Positions 1 through 5,237 of a stretch of DNA of 7,153 bases are shown here, in pieces (position 1 is the stretch's first letter; the number at the start of each line of letters is the position of its first letter). The notes below the pieces were generated by a model, which saw only the letters and a program-made list of their open reading frames with translations, did not search any database and had not been told where the DNA came from. Source of the stretch: Burkholderiales bacterium (lineage in GTDB: Bacteria; Pseudomonadota; Gammaproteobacteria; Burkholderiales; JAEUMW01); NCBI GenBank assembly GCA_016791285.1, contig JAEUMX010000460.1, positions 1 to 7,153 of the forward strand, read 5' to 3'. A program made the translations under genes and the position numbers.

Positions 1-1
1 G

Positions 2-475
2 GAAAAGGTGGTCGACATCATCGGCCAGGGTCAGAGCTTCGGCGAGGCGCTCATGTTCATGGAGCGGCCCTACATCGTCTACGCCCAGGCGCTCGCGGAC
101 TCCATGCTGGTCCATGTGGCGAAGGAGACCGTCTTCGCGGAGCTCGACCACGATCCCAGGTTCGCGCGCAAGATGATCGCCGGGCTGTCGAGCCGACTGC
201 ATGCGCTGGTACGCGACGTCGAGGATTACTGCCTGAGCTCCGGCGCCCAGCGCGTGATCGGCTACCTGTTGCGCGAGGACCAAGAGGCGCAAGCGGGTCC
301 CAGCCTGACCGTGACGCTGCCCGTGAGCAAGGGCGTCCTCGCCTCGCGCCTGAACCTCACGCCGGAGCATTTCTCCCGCATCCTGCACGAGCTCGCGGAG
401 GACGGCCTGATCTCGGTGGAGGGCAGAAACGTTCGCATCCTCGACCTCGAGAAGCTGCGTGCGGTTGATCTTTAG
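2..475 (+). CDS. Crp/Fnr-family transcriptional regulator, 3' part
   Basis: This is the C-terminal part of a Crp/Fnr-type DNA-binding regulator. The frame is open from base 2 (E-K-V-V-D-I-I-G), so the gene starts before the window; the GTG at 8 lies inside the cyclic-nucleotide-binding-like beta barrel and is not a start. Seen in order: the end of the sensor barrel (GQGQSFGEALMF, about 23-60), the long dimerisation helix (about 160-250), and a winged helix-turn-helix (about 323-440) with the family pattern VSKGVLASRLNLTPEHFSRIL followed by a GLISVEGR wing. No Cys cluster for an Fe-S centre lies in the visible part, but an N-terminal one could be outside the window. Family knowledge says such proteins dimerise and bind a palindromic promoter site in response to a small effector or redox state; the effector cannot be told here. 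The end overlaps the next gene by 17 bases, which suggests co-transcription. Confidence 0.93.
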   Translation, partial: EKVVDIIGQGQSFGEALMFMERPYIVYAQALADSMLVHVAKETVFAELDHDPRFARKMIAGLSSRLHALVRDVEDYCLSSGAQRVIGYLLREDQEAQAGPSLTVTLPVSKGVLASRLNLTPEHFSRILHELAEDGLISVEGRNVRILDLEKLRAVDL

Positions 476-1082
476 GGAACCGCTGATTGCGGTCCTCGTG
501 CTGCTGTCCACGGTCGCGACCGCGCAAGACGAACCCGGTGCGTTCTTTCTCGTCGCCTCCCCGCGCATCACCGACCCGAATTTCCGGGAAACGGTCGTGC
601 TCGTCGTCCAGCACACGCCGATGGCAAGCCGCGGAGTGATCATCAACCGGCCGCTCGACACGCCGCTCGCGCGCCTCGTGCCGGGTGACGAAGCGTTCGA
701 GCAGGCGCAGGAGCATGTCTATTTCGGCGGTCCGGTGGCGCTGCGCAGCCTGAGCTTCGTGTTTCGCACCGAGACACGCCCCCAGCACGGCATGCACGTG
801 ATGGACGACCTCTACATCGCGAACGACCGATCGCTGCTCCTGGACGTGCTGAAACGCAAAGGGGCGGACCCTCTTCGCGTCTACGTCGGTCACGCCGGCT
901 GGGGGCCCGGTCAACTGCAGAGCGAGATCGAAGAGGGAGGCTGGTTCGCAACCGCCGCAACACCGGACTTCATCTTCCACGACAATCCCGCGAGCATCTG
1001 GGGCGAACTGGTGAAGCGGGCGAGCCAGCGCTCGGTGCGGTTCAAGTCAAGGACGGGCAATCGGTTGGCCGCTGCGCGCTGA
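459..1082 (+). CDS. yqgE: YqgE/AlgH (UPF0301) family protein with signal peptide
   Basis: A 207-residue member of the YqgE/AlgH family, whose molecular function is not settled. The family core is clear: FLVASPRITDPNFRETVVLVVQH (about residues 30-52), the GVIINRPLD block (about 59-67), the YFGGPV block (about 88-93) and the VYVGHAGWGPGQLQSEI block (about 141-157). The chosen start is GTG 459, because it gives a typical export signal: basic residues at 2 and 6, the hydrophobic stretch PLIAVLVLLSTVATA, and a signal peptidase I-like site after ATA before QDEP. TTG 465 is an alternative start. Most family members are cytoplasmic and begin directly at the core (E. coli YqgE, for example), so the leader is unusual and suggests a periplasmic form. 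The C-terminus (PDFIFHDNPASIW onward) is more divergent. The start lies inside the regulator gene, so translation is probably coupled. A GAGAAG sequence about 7 bases upstream could serve as ribosome binding site. Confidence 0.88.
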   Translation: MRLIFREPLIAVLVLLSTVATAQDEPGAFFLVASPRITDPNFRETVVLVVQHTPMASRGVIINRPLDTPLARLVPGDEAFEQAQEHVYFGGPVALRSLSFVFRTETRPQHGMHVMDDLYIANDRSLLLDVLKRKGADPLRVYVGHAGWGPGQLQSEIEEGGWFATAATPDFIFHDNPASIWGELVKRASQRSVRFKSRTGNRLAAAR

Positions 1083-1098
1083 CCGAGACGCTGCACCC

Positions 1099-1127
1099 TT
1101 GTCGCCACCTGGCGCGACAACCATAAT
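1099..1127 (+). promoter_or_regulatory. Sigma70-type promoter with overlapping inverted repeat, for the DctP gene
   Basis: A -35-like TTGTCG (1099-1104; 4 of 6 consensus bases) is followed after exactly 17 bases by a -10-like CATAAT (1122-1127; 5 of 6). Transcription would begin near 1134, leaving a leader of about 53 bases before ATG 1187. The perfect 7-base inverted repeat TTGTCGC (1099-1105) / GCGACAA (1114-1120) covers the -35 box and most of the spacer, a usual place for a repressor operator. It could instead form a weak hairpin 16 bases after the yqgE stop, but no T-run follows, so terminator function is less likely. The call is inferred from sequence only. Confidence 0.5.
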
Positions 1128-1186
1128 TCGGGAAACAAGAGCCCGGGATGCACGGGCCGGACGCGATCATTTTGGGGGGAGACAAT

Positions 1187-2182
1187 ATGAAGCTGCGAGC
1201 CATTCTCGTCGTGCTGGTGCTGGTGTTTTCGTCCACGGCCATCGCGCAACAGCCGATCGTAATCAGGTTCAGTCACGTCGTATCGCCGGACTCGCCCAAG
1301 GGGCGCGCGGCCGACAAGTTCGCGGAGCTCGCGGCGCAATACACGAACGGCCGGGCGAAGGTGGCGGTCTATCCGAGCAGCCGCCTCTACCCGGACATCG
1401 AGGAGTTCGCCGCGCTGCGCTCGGGATGGGTCCAGATGCTCGCCCCGTCCTTGAGCAAGCTGAGCGCGCTGGGTGTGCGCGAGTTCGAGGTCTTCGATCT
1501 GCCCTACATGTTTCCCGATCGCGCCGCGGTCCTGCGTGTGATGGACGGGCCGACGGGCCAGCGACTGCTGAAACAGCTCGAACCCCACGGAGTCGTCGGC
1601 CTCGCCTATTGGGACAACGGCTTCAAGCAGATGAGCGCGAACCGCCCCGTGGTGTCGACGAGCGATTTCAAGGGTCTCAAGATGCGCGTGCAGCCGGGGT
1701 CGAAGGTGTTGGCCGCGCAGATGCAGACGCTCGGCGCGACACCGATGCCGATACCCTTCTCCGAGGTGTACAGCGACCTCAAAGTGGGCGCGGTAGACGG
1801 CACCGAGAATCCGATGTCGAACTTCTACACCCAGAGCTTCTTTCGGGTGCAGAAGCATCTGACGCTATCCGACCACGGCTACCTGGGCTACGCCGTCATC
1901 GCGAACAGGAAATTCTGGGACGCACTGCCGGCGGACGTGCGCAGCGCGCTGGAGCGGGCGTTGCGGGAGGCCACCGTCTACGAGCGCACGATCGCCCCGA
2001 CCGAGAACGACGCGGCGCTGGCGGCGGTGAAGGAAGCGGGGACTACCGAGGTTCGCGTGCTCACGCCGGAAGAGCGAGCCGCGTGGCAGGAGGCGCTGCG
2101 ACCGGTACACCGGGAGTTCGAAGGGCGGATCGGCAGCGAGCTGATGAGCTCGGTTCGCCAGGCAGCGACCGGGGTGAAGTGA
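1187..2182 (+). CDS. dctP: TRAP transporter solute-binding protein, DctP family (periplasmic)
   Basis: A 331-residue extracytoplasmic binding protein of the DctP family, which captures small organic acids in the periplasm and hands them to a DctQM membrane pair. The start is ATG 1187: it follows GGGGGGA (1174-1180) by 6 bases and gives a clean signal peptide (MKLR, then a hydrophobic run to TAIA, cleavage before Gln21). The in-frame ATG at 1148 would bury this leader. Typical marks are IRFSHVVSPDSPKG near the mature N-terminus, FDLPYMFPDR, the K-M-R-V segment whose Arg167 corresponds to the family's carboxylate-binding arginine, the VDGTENP segment with Asn208, and LSDHGYLGYAVIANRKFWD. The length is normal for the family. 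No dctQ or dctM lies in the window, so this is an orphan binding protein here; it may work with a transporter elsewhere. The ligand cannot be predicted. It is convergent with the PIN toxin gene, 40 bases away. Confidence 0.92.
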   Translation: MKLRAILVVLVLVFSSTAIAQQPIVIRFSHVVSPDSPKGRAADKFAELAAQYTNGRAKVAVYPSSRLYPDIEEFAALRSGWVQMLAPSLSKLSALGVREFEVFDLPYMFPDRAAVLRVMDGPTGQRLLKQLEPHGVVGLAYWDNGFKQMSANRPVVSTSDFKGLKMRVQPGSKVLAAQMQTLGATPMPIPFSEVYSDLKVGAVDGTENPMSNFYTQSFFRVQKHLTLSDHGYLGYAVIANRKFWDALPADVRSALERALREATVYERTIAPTENDAALAAVKEAGTTEVRVLTPEERAAWQEALRPVHREFEGRIGSELMSSVRQAATGVK

Positions 2183-2222
2183 ACTCGGCGACCCCGGCTT
2201 GCTCGCCACCGCCAGCTACAAG

Positions 2223-2651
2223 TCACGCATCACTGACCACGAACGCTTGGGGTGAAACAGCGCGGCCGTGCAGAATGGGATCCCGCAAGAGTCGTTTGTC
2301 GCCGGTGATCAGGAGCAAATCCAGCCTGGCAGCGAGCAGGTCATAAAGAAGCTGATCACCAGGATCCGGCGCTTTGAGTGCGGCGGCCGTCGGCGGATTC
2401 AGGACGATGGCGTGATGAACCAGCTCGCTCAGGATCGTGTCGATCTCGGCGGTGGTCAGGCCATGAAGTTTGCGCAGGCTTGATCGGACGAGGACCACGC
2501 GGTACTCGGCCAGCAACGCCTCGGACACCACGAACGGGAACGTTGCCGATAGCATGCCGTCGAGGATCCGCGCAACAGGTGAAGCCTCGTTGCCGGTCAG
2601 CAGACCCGCCACGACCACATTGGTATCGACGATGACCGCCCGACCGCTCAC
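2223..2651 (-). CDS. PIN-domain toxin of a type II toxin-antitoxin pair (COG1569 / TIGR00305-like)
   Basis: A 142-residue PIN-fold protein, expected to be a Mg2+-dependent ribonuclease held inactive by its antitoxin. The acidic active-site residues are visible: Asp9 in VIVDTN, Glu44/Glu49 in SEALLAEYRVVL, Asp96/Asp99 in APDPGDQLL, and Asp118 in TGDKR. Length and layout match the 'putative toxin-antitoxin system toxin component, PIN family' group. The start is GTG 2651 (reverse strand), which overlaps the antitoxin stop as GTGA, so the two are translationally coupled. No strong ribosome binding site of its own is seen, in keeping with coupling. All catalytic acids and the full length are present, so the toxin looks intact. 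Specific RNA targets cannot be told. Confidence 0.88.
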   Translation of the reverse strand: MSGRAVIVDTNVVVAGLLTGNEASPVARILDGMLSATFPFVVSEALLAEYRVVLVRSSLRKLHGLTTAEIDTILSELVHHAIVLNPPTAAALKAPDPGDQLLYDLLAARLDLLLITGDKRLLRDPILHGRAVSPQAFVVSDA

Positions 2652-2887
2652 CGTTTGCGGCGCAGCGTCTCGACCTCTTCCTGCGCCCGCGTCAGCGCCC
2701 GGCTCTCGGTCAGCTTGGCCCGCGCTCGCGCCCGCCGCACGAGATCGCGTGCCTCCTCCCGCGTCTTGATGCCATAAAATTCGAGACTTTCGTCGATGAG
2801 CTGCCCGATCGTCTTGTTGCGCTGCGCGGAAGCCTCCTTGAGTGCCCGGTAACGCGCTTCGGACAGAGTGATGGTCAGGCGGCTCAT
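2648..2887 (-). CDS. Ribbon-helix-helix (CopG-like) antitoxin partner of the PIN toxin
   Basis: A 79-residue antitoxin. The N-terminus MSRLTITLSEARYRALKEA, followed by NKTIGQLIDESLEFYG, gives the beta strand (about 3-8) and two helices (about 10-22 and 26-38) of a ribbon-helix-helix DNA-binding domain. The charged C-terminal tail (REEARDLVRRARARAKL to LRRKR) is the expected toxin-binding part. The start ATG 2887 is preferred over the longer frame beginning at 2917, because the family starts at the DNA-binding strand and the extra residues (VSKHQCEIC) would be encoded by the palindrome. The gene precedes the toxin and overlaps its GTG start, the usual antitoxin-first order. Autoregulation through the palindrome at 2891-2926 is inferred. 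Confidence 0.86.
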   Translation of the reverse strand: MSRLTITLSEARYRALKEASAQRNKTIGQLIDESLEFYGIKTREEARDLVRRARARAKLTESRALTRAQEEVETLRRKR

Positions 2888-2890
2888 GCA

Positions 2891-2926
2891 GATCTCACAT
2901 TGGTGCTTTGACACCAATATGATATC
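2891..2926. promoter_or_regulatory. Palindromic candidate operator of the PIN toxin-antitoxin operon
   Basis: A perfect 7-base inverted repeat, ATTGGTG (2899-2905) / CACCAAT (2912-2918), is embedded in longer arms (2891-2905 and 2912-2926) that match at 13 of 15 positions around a 6-base centre. It ends 3 bases before the antitoxin ATG at 2887. Ribbon-helix-helix antitoxins typically bind such repeats to repress their own operon, so this is the likely autoregulatory site. The centre also holds a perfect rightward TTGACA (2908-2913), but no good -10 box lies 16-18 bases beyond it, so a rightward promoter toward the TIR gene is uncertain. Confidence 0.6.
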
Positions 2927-3054
2927 TCATGGATGCGGCCAGAGCACCCGGCAGATCCCACCACTGTCGCCTCGATCAATCTCGCTCGCCGGCTAGGCCG
3001 GGAGCATAATGGGCGGGCATGCCGAAATCCAAAGATTCGCGAGGGGAGGCGGCC

Positions 3055-3765
3055 GTGACCACGCTCTTCATCAGCCAAGCTCGAAGGACAACACGTGGTC
3101 CGGGAGCCTGCGCGACGCCTTGCTCCAGCGCGGCTACGCGTCGCTGTTCCTCGACTTCCATCCGGACGACAGCATACCCGCCGGCGTGAAGTGGGAACGG
3201 GCGCTCTACCAGAACTTGCGCAGGTCCCGCGGCGTGGTGGCGCTCTGCAGCCCGCATTGGCTCGCGTCGCCCTGGTGTGTCGCCGAGGCGATGATCGCGC
3301 GCGAGCGCGGCAAGCCGGTGTTCCTGCTCGCGAGCGAGGAGGCCACGGCGGCGGGTTCCGCCGTCCCGCAGTTCCTCCAGGACGCGCAGTTCATTCGGCT
3401 CGACGGGCTCGAGCCCCGGCAGGTCATAGAGACGCTGTTGCGCGGTCTGCACGAGGCGGGCATTACGGACGATTTCCCGCTGCCCACGCGGCCTTACCCC
3501 GGGCTCGAGCCTTTAACGGAAAACGATGCGGCGATCTTCTTCGGCCGGGATGCCGACATCGCGGGCATCCTGGAGCGCCTGCGACAGTGCCTCAAGAACA
3601 ACGCCAAGGGCTTCGTCGTGGTCCTCGGCGCCTCCGGCTGCGGCAAGTCCTCGCTGGTGCGCCGGCGTGCTGCCGCGGTTGGACCGGACTGTGGGATCGC
3701 CGCGGGAGTGTGTGATCGCCGAGCGCTTCACCGGCGCGGAGGGATTGGACGGTCTGACGCGATCG
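3055..3765 (+). pseudogene. TIR-nSTAND1 (NLR-like) defence protein, frameshifted and truncated
   Basis: This is the remnant of a protein with an N-terminal TIR domain (NAD-cleaving or signalling) fused to a STAND-type P-loop NTPase, an architecture tied to bacterial immune functions. The likely start is GTG 3055 behind AGGGGAGG (3042-3049), giving V-T-T-L-F-I-S. One base is then missing at 3076-3077 (CA where CAC-His is expected), and the protein resumes in another frame as S-S-K-D-N from 3078. The TIR domain spans about 3055-3460, including S-P-x-W-L-A-S-P-W-C-V-A-E with the probable catalytic Glu at 3285-3287. The link [20 protein letters not shown] (about 3490-3550) is typical of nSTAND1 proteins. 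The Walker A motif [12 protein letters not shown] follows (3627-3662, Lys at 3645). Two bases are lost at about 3660-3663, so A-G-V-L-P-R-L continues in a third frame. Everything beyond about 3765 (rest of the NTPase, sensor repeats) is missing. Sequencing error could explain the indels but not the truncation. Residues 3700-3765 ([17 protein letters not shown]) could not be assigned to either parent. Confidence 0.8.
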
Positions 3766-4176
3766 CTGGAGAACGATCGTCTGTTCAAGCTCGCGATGGC
3801 GCTGGAGAAGATCGCGCTGGAGGACGAGTACTTCGTCGAGAAGAAGCTGTATCCGAACGTCGCTTTCTACTCGGGCATCGTGCAGAAGGCGCTCGGCATC
3901 TCGGTGTCGATGTTCACGGCGATCTTCGCGATGGCGCGCACCGTGGGCTGGATCGCGCAATGGGGCGAGATGATCTCGGATCCGGACTACAAGATCGGTC
4001 GCCCGCGCCAGCTCTACATCGGCACGCCGCGACGGGATGTGCCGGCTGCACATCGCAAGGTGTCCGAGCTGGCGGATGCGCGCGCAGCCGGTCGCAAACA
4101 GGCGCGTGTACGTGCACCATCCCTCTCTGAAACCGTGCCGTACTCCGCGGCCCTCTCTGGGCACGCGTCACGCTAA
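3766..4176 (+). pseudogene. gltA: Citrate synthase (gltA) 3' fragment, catalytic Asp lost, stop lost
   Basis: From about 3772 the frame reads [20 protein letters not shown], then [15 protein letters not shown], and on to GWIAQW and KIGRPRQLY. This is the C-terminal end of a type II (proteobacterial) citrate synthase, matching roughly the last 95 of about 430 residues. The Arg residues equivalent to E. coli Arg387 (FAMART) and Arg407 (GRPRQ), and the Phe383 equivalent, are kept. The catalytic Asp362 of the NV-D-FYSG motif is replaced by Ala (GCT, 3862-3864). The family ends with R-R-D plus about 7 residues; here the frame passes that point (about 4057) and runs to a stop at 4174-4176 with unrelated residues, so the native stop is gone. 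The first three quarters of the gene are absent, and the fragment is joined in frame to the TIR-nSTAND1 remnant. It cannot be an active enzyme. A chimeric assembly is the main alternative to a real rearrangement. Confidence 0.82.
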
Positions 4177-4566
4177 GAGAACCGTCTTTCACGCTTCGTT
4201 GACTCAAGCGCTGCGACAACACGCCGCCTGGTTGACCGCGGCGGAGTGTGGGGCGCAGTGGTTGGCTCGCCCCTCCGAGCACGTGATCGTTTTCCACGTC
4301 TTTATCGGCATGCCGCTTTTACTTCCTTCAAGGTCTACTCATCATAGACCGTCAGCGCGCCGTCTTGCTGCCGATAGACCCTGGCGCGTGCGGCGGTGTC
4401 GCGCGCCTCCGCTCCCCTCCGACTCCGCGGTACCCGCGCTCGCGACCCTCGCTCGGGACCTCCCGCTGACCTCGATTCCTAAGACAAGGGTCTTGAGTAA
4501 AGGGGTTTCGTTCGACTAATCTACCGCCATGCTGCCACAATAGATAGTCTAGATACGATCCTGTTT
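4177..4566. other. Stretch without a recognisable gene
   Basis: About 390 bases between the gltA remnant and the cassette border. Frames open across it (for example + strand to 4519, minus strand 4352-4540) have compositions typical of shadows: Arg/Pro/Ala-rich, with no motif. A hairpin-capable repeat GGTCTA / TAGACC lies at 4332-4350, and AAGAC / GTCTT at 4481-4494. The last 50 bases are distinctly AT-richer (AATAGATAGTCTAGATACG). No integrase fragment, transposase or RNA gene was seen. An attI-like or decayed attC half could sit at the right end, just before GTTAGAT at 4567, but no L box complementary to anything nearby was found. Confidence 0.5.
4332..4350. repeat. Short inverted repeat (hairpin-capable)
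   Basis: GGTCTA (4332-4337) and TAGACC (4345-4350) form perfect 6-base arms around a 7-base loop. No T-run follows on either strand, so it is not a standard terminator. Read on the minus strand it overlaps a TAG stop preceded by YRQQDGALTVYDE, which might be the tail of a decayed minus-strand gene. That is only a weak suggestion. Confidence 0.3.
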
Positions 4567-4597
4567 GTTAGATGCTTTTTGCCCAGAAGGAAGAATC

Positions 4598-5140
4598 GTG
4601 ACTTCGAGCAAGGCGATTGCTCCGTACACGCCAACGCCAGCGGAACTGGACGCTGTACTTGGCGATGTCTATTACGAGATCCAGCAGCTATTCAAGGCAA
4701 GCAAGTATCTGCTTGCCAACGCCAATTCTGCTTCCCCTGCCTTTAATGCCTTTCTCGAGTCAGCTTTGCTCCATGTCAGAGTTCTTCTCCACTTCTTCGA
4801 AGCCTCTAAGCGCGGAGACACCCGTCAGAAGCCACCCTCTGAGAACGACGACGTTCTGTCTATCGACTTCAAGTTTGATGCCAAACCCATTCCCGTTGAT
4901 CCAGAGTACCGCGACCGCCTGAACAAGTATCTCGCTCATCTAACGTACTCTCGTGCGAAACAGCCGTGTGACTGGCCGCACCAGAAGGTCATATATCCCG
5001 TGCTGTGCCGCGCAATTGAGTTTATCGAGTCTCTGGGTCCTGAGGTCCGAGGGCGAACCAAGGTGACTTCTGCCGAATGGGGTGCGTTGCTGGACGATCT
5101 CAAGACCTACAAGGTGGAGTACGATGATCGAGACATCTAA
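4598..5140 (+). CDS. Cassette-borne protein of unknown function, possibly HEPN-like
   Basis: A 180-residue soluble protein with no signal peptide or membrane segment. The start is GTG 4598, preceded by AGAAGGAAG (4586-4594) at good spacing; the TTG at 4565 in the same frame overlaps the cassette border and is less likely. The product looks mostly helical. Its most striking parts are FLESALLHVRVLLHFF (residues 52-67), DDVLSIDF (84-91) and LNKYLAHLTYSR (108-119). The order helix-E-x4-H-x-R, then DDV, then N-K-x-x-A-H-L-T recalls a widespread group of uncharacterised proteins with HEPN-like helical folds. The resemblance is from memory and is not decisive. If it is HEPN-like, an RNA-binding or RNase role would be possible, but no function is claimed. 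Lower GC than the flanking genes supports recent transfer. The TAA stop lies inside the attC R'' box. Confidence 0.82.
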   Translation: MTSSKAIAPYTPTPAELDAVLGDVYYEIQQLFKASKYLLANANSASPAFNAFLESALLHVRVLLHFFEASKRGDTRQKPPSENDDVLSIDFKFDAKPIPVDPEYRDRLNKYLAHLTYSRAKQPCDWPHQKVIYPVLCRAIEFIESLGPEVRGRTKVTSAEWGALLDDLKTYKVEYDDRDI

Positions 5141-5199
5141 CCGCCGCATTCACCCAAGCGGCGGCCCTGGCCCGCGGCGGGTGATGCGAAGCGTTGGGG
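5135..5199 (+). other. attC recombination site (59-base element)
   Basis: R'' = ATCTAAC (5135-5141; fits RYYYAAC fully) and R' = GTTGGGG (5193-5199; fits GTTRRRY except the last base). Inside are long complementary arms, CGCATTCACCC (5145-5155) against GGGTGATGCG (5179-5188), matching throughout except for one extra T on the left arm, the expected extrahelical base. Short unpaired spacers (5142-5144 and 5189-5192) separate the R and inner arms, like the unpaired central spacer of known attC sites. The tip can form GCGG (5161-5164) / CCGC (5172-5175) with a 7-base loop. The length of 65 bases is within the known range. Orientation is the usual one, downstream of the cassette ORF. The integrase would cut between G5193 and T5194 on the bottom strand. 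Confidence 0.8.
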
Positions 5200-5237
5200 C
5201 TCACGTCAACCGAAAACGGGCCGAAAAGGAGGAGAGC

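Larger units (their letters stand above)
4567..5199 (+). mobile_element. Integron-type gene cassette
   Basis: The unit has the layout of a mobile integron cassette: a left border G^TTAGATGC (crossover between 4567 and 4568), a single ORF (4598-5140) with its own ribosome binding site, and an attC site whose R'' box contains the ORF's stop codon. When a cassette is free as a circle, its first bases complete its own R' box. Here the left GTTAGAT is the exact reverse complement of the R'' box ATCTAAC (5135-5141), as that rule predicts. The cassette body would be about 626 bases (4568-5193). Its base composition is clearly less GC-rich than the flanks. No integrase gene is in the window, so this is a lone cassette or the edge of an array extending no further here. 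Confidence 0.75.

Noticed and set aside
911..1858. Long minus-strand open frame (about 315 codons) across yqgE and dctP
   Set aside because: Arg/His-rich antisense shadow of two clear genes in high-GC DNA; no family motif and no start context.
1099..2346. Long + strand open frame (about 415 codons) over dctP
   Set aside because: Out-of-frame shadow of the dctP gene with Arg/Gly/Ala-rich composition; the DctP frame has signal peptide, ribosome binding site and motifs.
2908..2936. Strong rightward promoter from the perfect TTGACA at 2908
   Set aside because: Bases 16-18 positions further on (GGATGC region) do not resemble a -10 box; TATGAT at 2919 is too close to pair with it.
3070..3085. Programmed ribosomal frameshift in the TIR gene
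   Set aside because: No slippery heptamer (AGCCAAGC) and no clear downstream structure; a missing base in the conserved FIS-H-SSKDN motif explains it more simply.
3009..4176. A functional TIR-citrate synthase fusion enzyme
   Set aside because: It needs two frame repairs, lacks three quarters of citrate synthase, has Ala in place of the catalytic Asp, and the NTPase stops just after Walker A.
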